A stretch of 64,000 nt of DNA. It comes from Hypoxylon rubiginosum (Eukaryota > Ascomycota > Sordariomycetes > Xylariales > Hypoxylaceae). The notes under the pieces were generated by a model. The model searched no databases, was not told the origin of the DNA, and saw nothing but the letters and a program-made list of their open reading frames with translations. The DNA lies in contig CADCXA010000039.1 of the NCBI GenBank assembly GCA_902806565.1, positions 186,001 to 250,000 of the forward strand, in the 5' to 3' direction. The position numbers and the translations under genes are program-made. This document shows positions 48,101-58,972 of this stretch, one piece after another (position 1 is the stretch's first letter; the number at the start of each line of letters is the position of its first letter).

Positions 48101-51100
48101 TGACTATATTTCTCTCAAGCTGTGCAGCGGACAGCAAGACGAGATCATAAGAGGTCTCAGTCCCGAGCTGAGCCTCGATATCGCCTTCGAGGTCAAGTGG
48201 CGATGAAACGATCTTCTTGCTGGTAGACTCCAGCATATTGACATGCCTCTCCAAGTTTCTAACCTCTCCGGAACCAATGGTGAAGGACCGGAACGATGAT
48301 CCGATTGCGGCCAGAACATCTGTAAGGAACTCGGCTTCGAATCCAGCCAGACCGAGAATGTTCATCTGAGGGTATCGATGGACGATCTGTTTCGCGACCC
48401 GACCAACATGTCCCTTGAAGTACGACATATGATGCGTTTCCCTGATCATGGTATTCAGAACATCAAACACGAAGTCTGGCTGGAAGTTACCCAGGGTCGG
48501 AATTAGGCTCAGTTGGTTGTAATAGTCTGAACCCTCAATCAGTTTATCAACGTCCTCCCTGGTGTCAGAGGTCCAGTAATCATCGGCCGGAGCACCCAAG
48601 ATCGATGAGAATTCCTCCGACAGCTTCTTATAATAGGAGCTGAGATCCGGTGGCTGCTCAGTTGCGTCTAGGTTGTTTCTTACGAAAAACGCCGCAACTC
48701 TAACAAAGCTCTCAATGAGCAATGACTCGTCCATAGGATTAAAGGGATCGAAATCCCCTTGCACGATTTCGTGTGAGGGGTCGACATCCATCACAGTACT
48801 GAGGTATAGTTCGTAATCATCTTTGGCCTGGGTATGGGCGATGGCCGAAACAGTCAACCCTTCAACCTGAATCTCCATATCTCCAGCTTCATTAAATATA
48901 CCCATATCGACGATAAATGTAGCCTTGGAATCGGACGTACCGGGTTGGATGTCAGCCATCTGAGCGTCAACTGTCAGGATATCGTTCTTGTTGGCTGCGG
49001 AGAGTCGATCGTAGGTTGCGAGGTTGAAGGATATTCGATCGATGCGGACTGGGAGAAATCCATACCAGAGGGCGCTATTCAAAGGTTAGCCGTTTTGATC
49101 GCTGCAAATAGGAAGTCGGTATACTTACTTGTCTCCCGGGGACGAATAGGTCAAAAACGCAGACTGGAAACAACTATCCAGGGTGGCGGGACTGATTCTC
49201 AATGCCGTGGTGTCTTCTGGGTGCCAGCGCTTCAAAGTTCCAGAGCAGTAATTATAGCGACGCTTGGCAGAGGCCAGAGCTCGAAACGGTCCGGTATACG
49301 TCAACCCAATCTGTTCCATCATATGGTAAAAAGATTCTGGTGTCGTATCCAGACACTCTGATTCAGAGGGGCTTCGAGGTGGCAGAGCATCCAAAGCAGG
49401 CTCGTCTAGATGAATCTTGATAGTTCCCGTCATGTTCAACCTCATGGTAGTCGTTCCGTCGGCAGGGCACGATGCCAAGGTAATTCCGGCTTCGATTATT
49501 GTCTCGGTCTTTTTCTGAACGGCAAGCGTAAACAGAACCTCGACGCCCGTAAACTCCCCTTCAACATTGATCCCACTCATAATTTGCAAGTCTTGCAGCT
49601 CTATCAACGAGGCAGATCTGCCGCTGACGAGACTATAGGCTGCGTCAAACGCCATGACACAATAAGCGGATGCAGGGAGGAGAGCTTGTCCTTGAAAACT
49701 GTGGTGTTCGACCCAAGATAATTTCGCCGGCCGGAGTATGTTGCGCCATCGGAGTTCGTGGTCATTATCGTCTCTGGTTCGGGACCCGAGCAGCTCATGG
49801 GGCGCCTCGGATTTCATATGGTAATTACGAGAAATTCGAGACTCTCGGTAATGAATCTGAGAGTGGTCCCAGGGGTAAGGCGGTAAAGTAGTTAGGTTGG
49901 TTGCAAGTGCATCCGAACTGGGCGATTGCTCAACATACGTGCGAAGGTTGGTCCCCTGGAGGCCGAAATGGGACCACAACGATCCAATAAGATCCGAAAA
50001 TGCCAAGTTGTCGTCTTTAGATCGATCCAAGGCGCTCGAATAGGGGATGTCAAACTCAAGGGACTTGGCAGTCTGCGTAAAGGGGCCCTTGAGAGCCGCA
50101 TGGGGTCCGACTTCCACAGCATAGTCGAACGGACCGTATTCCGAAAGTGCATTCATGACAGCGTCGTGAAATCGTACCATGTTGACCATGTTGTCCTTCC
50201 AGTATGTAGAGTCAAGATCTTCATCCCCGCTCATAGAACGTCCGTGGACACTGGACACCCAAAGTGTTCCGTTGCCTTGTGCGTCCGACTTAATGCCACT
50301 ATTCTGCAGGGCTTTGACATACGCAATAGCAGGTTTAGACATATGGGGCGAGTGATAGGCTGAGTCGACGCGGAGGACTCTAGAGAATTTCTTGCTCGCG
50401 GTAAACTGTCCGTGAGCCATCTCGATCACATTCAGATCGCCTGAGAGCGTTACACTTGACGGGGCATTGCTTGCAGCAACGTGTATCTTGCCGCTGAACG
50501 TTGGCTGCGAGCAGAATTCCCGAGCCTCTTCCTCTGATATACCTACGGCAAGCATACCACCCTTCTGGCCTTCGGAACCACCAGCGAGATGTGCCAAGGA
50601 GCCGCGATAATACGAAATCAATATCGCATCTTTCGCAGAGATCTTTCCGGCTGCGTACGCTGCAGCAATCTCTCCTGAGGAATGGCCCACAACAGTATGG
50701 AAGCCTATTCCTAGACTTCTCAAGAGGTCGACCAGTCCAACTTGGATTGCTGTGCATAGGGGTTGCGATACGGCGGCAACGTTCACTAGGGAAGTATTAC
50801 TCTCCGCCATGATCTGCTCTTCCAAAGTCCATTGGGGAGGCTCGGGACAAGATTTTAAGACGTCGTCAAGTCTACGTACGGTGTCGCGATATATCTCGTT
50901 CGTGTGGAATAAGGACTTCGACATTGTGGCCCATTGCGCACCCTGACCGGTAAACACGCCGAGGATCTTCGGTTTCCCAGTTGTCGACTTCGATCGAACA
51001 CCTAAATCGCCAGGAGGAGACGATTTGCTCAGGATTTGGTTGAAGTTCTCCAAAGCTTGGGCCCTAGAAGCCACAGATACGGCCAGTCGGTACGGCAGAG

Positions 51101-52697
51101 CCGATCGGCGAGAGAAGAGGGCCAATGATAGTTGGTCATGGCAGACATCCGGATGCTCTAGCAAGTAGTCCTTGTATGATGCGACTACGGCTTGCAGCGA
51201 CTTCTGAGAAGCAGCGGATAAAAGAAGTGGCAGGAAGAGGGGGCTATCCTCGGTGGCTTCGGTCCGGCTAAAGCCTTTGGGCGTCTGATCGATTGTACGC
51301 TGCTGATAGATCTTGTCGTGAATGCGCGGGTCGTATGCCTCGACGATTACATGTGCGTTGGCACCTCCAAACCCGAACGAGTTGACACTCGCCCTCTTTG
51401 GCTGGCCAGAAGGAGGGGTTGGCCAAGGTACAAGAGAAGTAGGAATCTGGAGGCGCTTGTAAAACGGCTTTACCTTAGGATTGACGGAATTCAAATGCAG
51501 GTTGGGAGGTACCGAGCCATGCTTCATAGCCTCAATTACCTTGAGTAGTCCAGCCAAACCGGCGGCGCCTTCGGTGTGTCCAAGAACCGTCTTGATCGAT
51601 CCGACTAGTAAGTGGTTTGGGTCCGAATTATCCGTATCGGTCACATCTGTCATAGATGTAGTGTTTGTGGTATTGCCGAAGAAAGCTTCGAAGATTGCTT
51701 CCGCTTCTCGAGGGTCCCCGGCGGGTGTACCAGTACCGTGAGCCTCGAAGTACTGGCACTGGTCCTCAAGCACGGAAGCGTCTAGACCCGACCTCGAATA
51801 CGTATCTCTCACCAGTGTAGCCTGAGCTTGGGGGTTGGGCAACGTTATTCCTGGTGTTCGGCCGTCGGAGTTTGTTCCGGTCTCACGAATGATTGCCGCA
51901 ATTTGGTCGCCGTCCGCCAAGGCGCGGGAAAGGGGCTTGAGAAGAAGCGCAGCGACACCTTCACCACGTGCGTATCCGTCGGCGGAAGCATCCCACATTC
52001 GGCTTTTTCCTGACGGGCTGAGCATGTGCAAGCTCGACTCGGCAATAAACTGCTCGGGTGTGATCATCAAGTTGACGCCCGTGACACAAGCCATGACGCT
52101 CTCGTTGGAGCGCAAACTCAAGACGGCCTGGTGTAGCGCTACGAGACTAGAGCTGCAAGCGGTGTCGATGGTCATGGACGGACCCTGGAAGTTGAAACAG
52201 TACGAAATTCGGTTCGAGATTATCGATCGTGCGTTGCCAGTCGCATAATACTGACTCGTCGAAAGATCGTCCCGCTGTGACAACGTGTCGTAATCTGCGG
52301 TCATTACACCCGCAAATACGGCTACCTTTTTCCCACTATACGTGGACAAGGTGTAGCCAGCTGATTCCATGGCCTCGTATACGACTTCGAGAAGAAGGCG
52401 TTGCTGGGGGTCAGTGGCCTCGACCTCAACAGGGTTCATGTTAAACATGGTCGCATCGAAAACCCGGTGATCCTGTTCCAGCCAGTAACCCTTGATAGAG
52501 TTGGTCGTGCCGTGGTATTCGCCGTCAGGATGGTAGAAGGCCTTGGCGTTGAATCTTCCCGGAGGGACTTCCTGTGAGAGGTCGGGAGCCTTGCAGAGGA
52601 CATCCCAGAGCTTAGCTGTCGAGGTAGCACCGCCGGCAAAGCGACAGCTACTTCCAACGACAGCGATGGGATCTCCCGGGGGCGGCTTGTACGCCAT
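45112..52697 (-). CDS. Iterative type I reducing polyketide synthase (KS-AT-DH-MT*-KR-ACP)
   Basis: Exons 52697-49129, 49074-45245 and 45179-45112 give 2,488 residues. KS (about 10-430): active Cys in DTACSSSL, His in EAHGTGTPAGD and SIKTVLGHTEGAAG. AT (about 575-880): GVFTGQGAQW and GHSSGEIAAAYAAG. DH (about 960-1240): HHSFQGQALLPASAY and the Asp of ATLDSCFQ, so apparently competent. A methyltransferase fold follows, but the SAM motif is ILGLAGFEAEFL (near 1434) instead of a GxGxG loop, so it is probably inactive. A non-catalytic central region follows; no enoylreductase Rossmann motif is seen. KR (about 2110-2280) has YVMVGLTKDFGQSL, TSSFAAIGG and SNYAAANMYM. ACP Ser lies in SELGVDSLAAVE (near 2434). 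The short third exon gives LCGELAEQIIADRDNSN. No releasing domain. No tailoring genes adjoin; product unknown. Confidence 0.93.
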
Positions 52698-55600
52698 CGC
52701 GAGGTCGGTATAGCCTGATTAAGGCGTTACACCTTTGTACTAGTGAAGTACAAAATGCCTTGATAGGCGAGAAGGAGGGGGGTGAAGGCAGAGAGATGGG
52801 AGAGAGTAACCTATATGAAGACGTCAGAGAATGATGTCAAAAGGTTGAACAAGTCAAAGGGCGTATAGGTTTGAGGCAAAGTTGTGTTGCAGAACTGTGT
52901 ATGGTACTACTACGTGGTGGTACCTTGGAAAGAAGATGACGACTGTTCAAATATATAGTTGGACACCGGTATAGTGAAGTGAATGGTGGATGGTGGAAGG
53001 TGGATGGTGAGAAGAGGATCAGGCCAGGACGAAGGATGAAGGGTGGAGAATATAACCAGACCAGAGAGCAAGACAGCCGCCATATATGGTAGCAGAACAA
53101 GTCAAGTCTGATGAAATCATCTACGAATAGACAATTTGAAAAGGAGGTAGTGGGGCAACTGGTAGTGCGTAGTGCGTAGTGCGGATGTTAGTAGGTTGGA
53201 AGTTCGTGGGATGAGGCGAGAAAAGAAAAAAAAAAAGCAGGATTGTTGGCGATATGGGATCCTGTGTGGCTTTTTCGTGTATTACTTACGAGTATGGCGG
53301 ATTATTGTTGGATTGTGTTCAGTGTTCAAGTCTGCTTTGGACCTTTGCTATGTGCTTAAGGTGTGCAGACGATGTATGCAGACAGACGTTGTAAGTCTGT
53401 CGATGTTGGGTATGGTGAAGCCAACTGATGTTGTCAAAGGTTGTCAAAGGTTAGGTTGGAGGGTGGAGGGTACTCGAGTATATAAGGACAAAGTCGTCTC
53501 GAGATGAAATGCAGTTGCAAATGCAGTTGCGAGTTGCTGTTGCCAAAGAAGTCCAAGTTTGTTCGGTTGTGGTTGCGATCCATGTCGCGGTTACTGGGCA
53601 GTCGAGTCGAGTTATCTCACTAATCATGTTAGTGCGTGTGGTATAGAGATAAGAAGTCACGCTGCCCGTGTTTGATTCGCGTTATTGGTCGTATTTGTCC
53701 TGTCGGTTTGAAGACCTCAACAATGGCAGCTTCCTGGGAAGGAATGTACGCAAGAATAGCAAAGATACGCAAGGTGTATGGCTGGTTATCACTTACTACC
53801 CTACCCTCCAGTGCCACGGGTCGTACCGCCAGGCGTTATTTCTTTACATGAATCACTCGCCTTATCACTATTTTCCGTTTATAGTCCTGCACCTGCACCT
53901 GTGCCTCCGTTAATAGTCCTATGCCTCGACGGTATCACCGAATACTCTGGCCAATGTACGACGCCAAATGCACTTGTCGGTAACCGCTCAACTTAGAGAT
54001 CGCTAAGTCACTATGCCACGGAGATTTAGAATTCCTTCCTTAGCTCCCGTATAAGTAGCTAGAAGCTCTCGTGTCCATAAGAATATTATTCTAAATCGAG
54101 TCTATTTGAGCATCTGATAAACGGCCAAGTTGTCAGTTAGTGTTACAAGGAGGCACTTGTAACTAGTATTATCCTCGAGATTAACCTCTAGTATTGTGGC
54201 CCTGGCCCTGGTCCTGGTCCTTGTCTTTACGACGCCTTATGGAAGAAATAGAAACAAATATTCAAACCTAAATTCTTACATGTCAAATATCATTCCATGT
54301 TAGTACCTAGGTAGATGAAGTCCTTCAACATGGGTTTGCCCCATAAGCTAAGACTGCAACACCGCTCTGCTTATTCGTGCCTTTTTGATACCCACATGTA
54401 CCTACCTACCTACCTAGGTAGGAGTTGGGTAGGAGATAGGTATGCACTGTATGGCTGTACGTATCTTGAAACCAAACCGGACATAAGTTAACGCCTAATG
54501 GTCTATATGAATATCAGTCATGTATCCATAGCCATAGAAACGGTATAGATGTTAACAGGGCATCCCCTTGTAGATAAAGCATGTTTGCTACCTACCCGTC
54601 CTAACAAACCCTTTGTTGTACCAAGATAATGCCTGATTAGTGTCTGGCTTTTAACAGGGTGGCTTGATTAGGAATTACCTGACGTGCGTGGATCTCGCGA
54701 CTTTTCACCTCAGGTTTCCTTTTTACCTTAGATTGGTGGAGGCATAGAAACCAACAACGAGGCACAATAGCTAACCTGAGGCAGCAGCCAACATTGTAGT
54801 CCAAACTGGGCTACGGATATTTGGCACGCAATTGAAAAATGAAGTAAAAAAAAATAGTGTATAACGTCTCGATGGAGCAATTTGGAAATGTCAGCAGGGA
54901 AACCCTTGAAGGAAGAGACAGGGGGGAAAGAGAGAGATGCTTTTAAAATATACCTTCTCGATAGTTAGTCTTGCAATATTAGCAAGAGCTTATGTACGTA
55001 TTAGGTATCTATAAAAGATATAACAGGCCGAGATACTAAAGACCAGTGACTATATATCAGTATTAGTATTACTTGGCTTTGAGGTTCCTTGCGTTCCTTG
55101 CGGCTATCGCAGTCTTGGCCCTCGTTCATCATCTGCATGATGTGCTGTGCCCCTAACTCAATCTGGATCTAGCCCTACCCGAGGGAGCGGATGACAAGAA
55201 ATAGTACAGCAGGAGGGTGGACGTACGTAGCATATGAAACAATAGTAAGCCCTATAGAGTCGAGAAATCTGCCAAGAAATAGAGAAAGGGGGAATACAAG
55301 GCCGACATGGTCACTAAGCCACCCTTTGCCAATGACGAGATAAATACCGGCTCTCTTTCCCCCGGACGTCATGATTAAAATATAGTTATGAACTGTAACT
55401 GTAAAATATCATCTCATTTGCACAATAGTGAGGTATACCATATGTCAGGGATCCCCGGTGGATAGGGGGGTCCGGCACGTTGACCCGGATAGGGGTCGAG
55501 ACAAGAATGTATAACCGGACCCTCTACCCGGAGCCGTCAACAGTGGGCTTGAGAACTCCTTGCACAGCAGCTTCGTTGCTGCTGCCATATCGCTTATTTC

Positions 55601-56379
55601 TAATCGTGACACCAATGTCATTTATTTATATGCCTACCTAGGTAAGGTGGCCATTCAGTGACCTGAACGATGAATTTGACCCAGGTACTCAGGCAGCTCA
55701 GGCTAGATACAGCTACAATTTACACTGACATGATCCATAAATATCATTAACTAGTAGCATCATTGATGCCCTCGCACACATTATAAGTAGTTACTTTACT
55801 ATCGCGTAACTCAGGGTGTTTAGCGTACATGAATTACTCAACTATGTGGTTTCATGGTGACATTGTTCGATTTCCCAAGATTAATCAGAGCGCCGTTAAC
55901 TTAAGTAAAATCTCACTTGTTTCATCACGACTTCAACGCTTCACCTATTTGGCAAGATCGAGCGAGGCTGACTAGGGCGTATGTTGATCCATCCCATTCA
56001 TATCGCCCCTGAGTTCGTAGTTCGCTAATCAAGCCGATTGGATGGTATAACGGAGAGGCTTTAGATGTCTTCTGGCGCACGACATTGTAAGACGAATACG
56101 GATGAATTTTATTCAAATTAGTCAGTCATTTTAACTTTGAAATCATTGTTCAACCATGGAATGCATCGGAGAGGAATCATCACAGATATTACAAGTTGGC
56201 GTAACTAAAACATTACATAGTAGATCGCCGACCTGCCTAATCTCTGCCACACCTAAAGGTCGAAGCAAACAAGAAAAGATATCTTGTGTAAATTGAATAC
56301 CGATAGATATTGCCCCCGCAAAGTTACTCGCAATAATTCCCTCATTTGTTTGCTTGCGGCATGATTTGACTGGAAGTCG
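52698..56379. other. PKS promoter and gene-poor spacer
   Basis: About 3.7 kb without a supportable gene. Near the PKS start it has a GTAGTGC repeat (53162-53182), GGTGGATGGTGGAAGG-type repeats (52985-53010) and a purine-rich stretch (53219-53236). Further on there is a CCCTGG(C/T) repeat near 54198-54222 and several TACCTAGGTA runs (54303, 54399-54421, 55634). Short frames lack domains. Confidence 0.5.
53162..53182. repeat. Tandem repeat, 7 bp x 3 (GTAGTGC)
   Basis: Three perfect adjacent copies in the region upstream of the PKS. Confidence 0.85.
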
Positions 56380-57621
56380 TCATTCGTCGCCGGTCCCAAA
56401 AACTTCCAGATGGATCCGCTCTTCGCTCACCCCGACACTAACCAAGTATCTCTCCATGTCTTTCATGAAAGTATATGGTCCGCAGATGTAGTAGTTCGTA
56501 CGGGCGTCACTGATGAAAAGGCCGGACTCGGAATCGATTGTACTGAGGTCCACCCTACCCGCGAAGTGATAGTCGACACCCTGGACTTCCTGTTGCTGAG
56601 GCGAGGTCACGAAAAATGTAGCGTCGATGTTGTGGTTGACATCCTTTACGCACGTATCCCTAATATGGTTGTTAAAGGCACGAAGCTCTGAGCTGTGAAC
56701 ACCATGGATCCAGGAGATGCGTCTTTGGGACCTTGCGTTCACGGCGCTGTTGAGGATGGAAATCATGGGCGTGAGGCCAACACCAGCCGAGATGAGCACG
56801 ATAGGTTTGCCCTCATCATCCTTAGGGTCCACGAAGAATTCCCCCGCAGGAGCCGTGAGCTCGAGCACGTCGCCCTCCTTGTAATTATCGTGTAACAGGT
56901 TGGATATCAGACCTGGGACTTCGATCTGCTTGCCTTTCTCCTTCTTCACGCTGATGCGGTAGTAGTCACTTCGCGGGGCGTCGCTTAGGGAGTATTGTCT
57001 AGGCTGGTTGTGACCCATCTGGGGAACGAATATCTGTAGACTGATGTATTGGCCTGGTAAGAATGAAGGAAGCGGCGCTCCGTCCTCGGGTACGAGGTAG
57101 AAACTAGTGATCTCCGACGTCTCCGGTACCTTCTTATGAATCTTAAAGCGCCGCCAGCTCTGCCACTCCCCGTGAGCGGCATAGAGCTGCTTCTCGCGGT
57201 TGATAAAGATATCCGCCAGTGCGCCATAGGCAGCTGTCCAGGCCTCGCCAATCTCGGGTGTGCAGGCATCGCCCAGCACGGCGACAACTGCTTCCAGCAG
57301 ATATTTCCCAACGATGGCGTATTGTTCTGGTTGGACCTTGAGGCTTTCATGTTTATGCGCGATTCGCTCCACGGCGGCCTTCAATTTGCCGAGATCGTCA
57401 ACATAGCTGGCGTAGGCGAAGACGGCGGCGGCTAGGGCGCGCGGCTGTGCTCCGCTGGCTTGGTTCGACATGCTAAAGACATTTTTGAGCTCTGGGTGAG
57501 CGTTAATCATGTTCTGGTAGAACAAAGTCGTGATCTCCACGCCATGTTCCTTTAAAACTGGCGCGGTGGCCTTGACGATGGCGATATGCTCCGGCGAGAT
57601 GGGTGCAGCGACAGCAGCCAT
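56380..57621 (-). CDS. Flavohaemoglobin (nitric oxide dioxygenase)
   Basis: Oxidises NO to nitrate using O2 and NAD(P)H; protects against nitrosative stress. Single exon, 413 residues from ATG 57621 (MAAVAAPISPEHIAIVKATA). Globin domain (about 5-150): the proximal haem His lies in IAHKHESLKVQPEQYAIVG. Ferredoxin-reductase-like FAD domain: RQYSLSDAPRSDYYRISVK. NAD domain: LISAGVGLTPMISIL and YICGPYTFMKDM; the C-terminal LEVFGTGDE is diagnostic of the family. The frame stays open for 45 codons upstream to GTG 57756 without any ATG; that stretch has no Asp or Glu and resembles a mitochondrial presequence, but normal initiation there is not supported (see findings). No adjacent gene suggests a pathway; a general stress role is likely. 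Confidence 0.95.
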   Translation of the reverse strand: MAAVAAPISPEHIAIVKATAPVLKEHGVEITTLFYQNMINAHPELKNVFSMSNQASGAQPRALAAAVFAYASYVDDLGKLKAAVERIAHKHESLKVQPEQYAIVGKYLLEAVVAVLGDACTPEIGEAWTAAYGALADIFINREKQLYAAHGEWQSWRRFKIHKKVPETSEITSFYLVPEDGAPLPSFLPGQYISLQIFVPQMGHNQPRQYSLSDAPRSDYYRISVKKEKGKQIEVPGLISNLLHDNYKEGDVLELTAPAGEFFVDPKDDEGKPIVLISAGVGLTPMISILNSAVNARSQRRISWIHGVHSSELRAFNNHIRDTCVKDVNHNIDATFFVTSPQQQEVQGVDYHFAGRVDLSTIDSESGLFISDARTNYYICGPYTFMKDMERYLVSVGVSEERIHLEVFGTGDE

Positions 57622-58972
57622 AATAGATAGTGCAAGGACGATAGTAGATGTGAGTAGCGACCTTCCTGGTTTATTGTTTCGATAAACGTTCTTCAGCGAG
57701 ATTAATTTTGGTTTCGTAGTAAGCAAGGAGTTGAGATTTCTCCTTTGCGGTGACACAAACCCCCCCTTTAAGTATTATCATCTCCCACATATCTGGATAT
57801 ACAAATCAGACGCCATTGGCTGCGGTGTTGCCCGTAAAACCAACAACATGAGGAATTATCATCCCGGAGATTCCATCGGTCTATCGTACCATGGTTTCGG
57901 TGGAAGACGCTGAGTCAATGCCTGCGGCCGTGGAGATACAAGTGTATGTCAAAGTCGCCATTTTTATTCTTTCGAAGTGAGCCCACAAGCTCTCCGGTCG
58001 TTTTCGTGGAATTACTATTTCCGCGGTGGCTAACTCTCAACTACCGAGGCTTCGCTTATGGAATCTACTCGCTCCCTCGAGCCAATATTATTATTGCATA
58101 TTAGCTCTATTTTTTAATTCTGAAATGAATCGTGTCGGTTGTAAGCTTCCTGACGAGGTAAGTAAAAGGGATAAGTCGAGAATATTATATGTCATGGTAC
58201 GCTGTTTTTTTCCCCTTTATATCGACCCCAAATGCTGAGAATTATTGCGTCTCGTTTAGGTACCTAGGTAGGTAGTCAATTGCGAACGATATTCCCCGTA
58301 TCATGCATATCCGCCCCGAAACCTTGATGTTAATGAATATTACGACATCCTCGCTAGGTATTTTCGTTCTCTCCGAGGAGAATAGTGACCCGGATATCTG
58401 GGCATCATGTGGGTAGGACTTATGATGGGCCGGTGGAGAGCTCGCGTTTCTGGCGAGATATTTATTACATGTAGCTGTGTGTGTCAATGTCTACTAACTT
58501 TACGTTAGCTTAAAAGAAAAGAAAAGGAAAAAGAAAAGCCGGCGAAATCCCACCTGTCAAGGACATCTAATTAGTCACCAAATAGACCAGGGCGATCCGC
58601 TAAATTGTGCCAGCCCACGAAATCCATAGCTCCGTTCTATTTTAGGTACGTAAACCGTAATTGGAGCTGACTCTAGACGCTTCCAACTCCCAAAACATAC
58701 GATGGACAAAATTCTGTGATTTATACCTAACCAGGAGTCTATATCTTATATCTCTATGAAATATGTACATACCTAGCATATGCTATGAAAGACGGTAAAG
58801 CGCCATAAGAAATCGACCAAGCCCTGACACATCAAAACCCGGATCAACAGAAAACCCCAAACAAGCGTCGCCAAAGAAATTCCTCGTGAGAGTGAGTATA
58901 TCCTTTTTTTTTTCTTTTTTTTCTCTTTTTTTTTTCCAAACCATCCGTACCACTTACTACGATGTCGGAAGC
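57622..58972. other. Intergenic region with T tract
   Basis: About 1.35 kb: flavohaemoglobin promoter and 3' flank of the trehalose phosphorylase gene (both minus). Contains a TACCTAGGTAGGTAG run (58260-58275) and a long T-rich tract (58901-58936). No gene supported. Confidence 0.5.
58901..58936. repeat. Poly-T tract with sparse C
   Basis: Thirty-six pyrimidines, nearly all T, just downstream of the trehalose phosphorylase stop. On the minus strand it is an A-rich tract in the likely 3' UTR. Confidence 0.75.
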
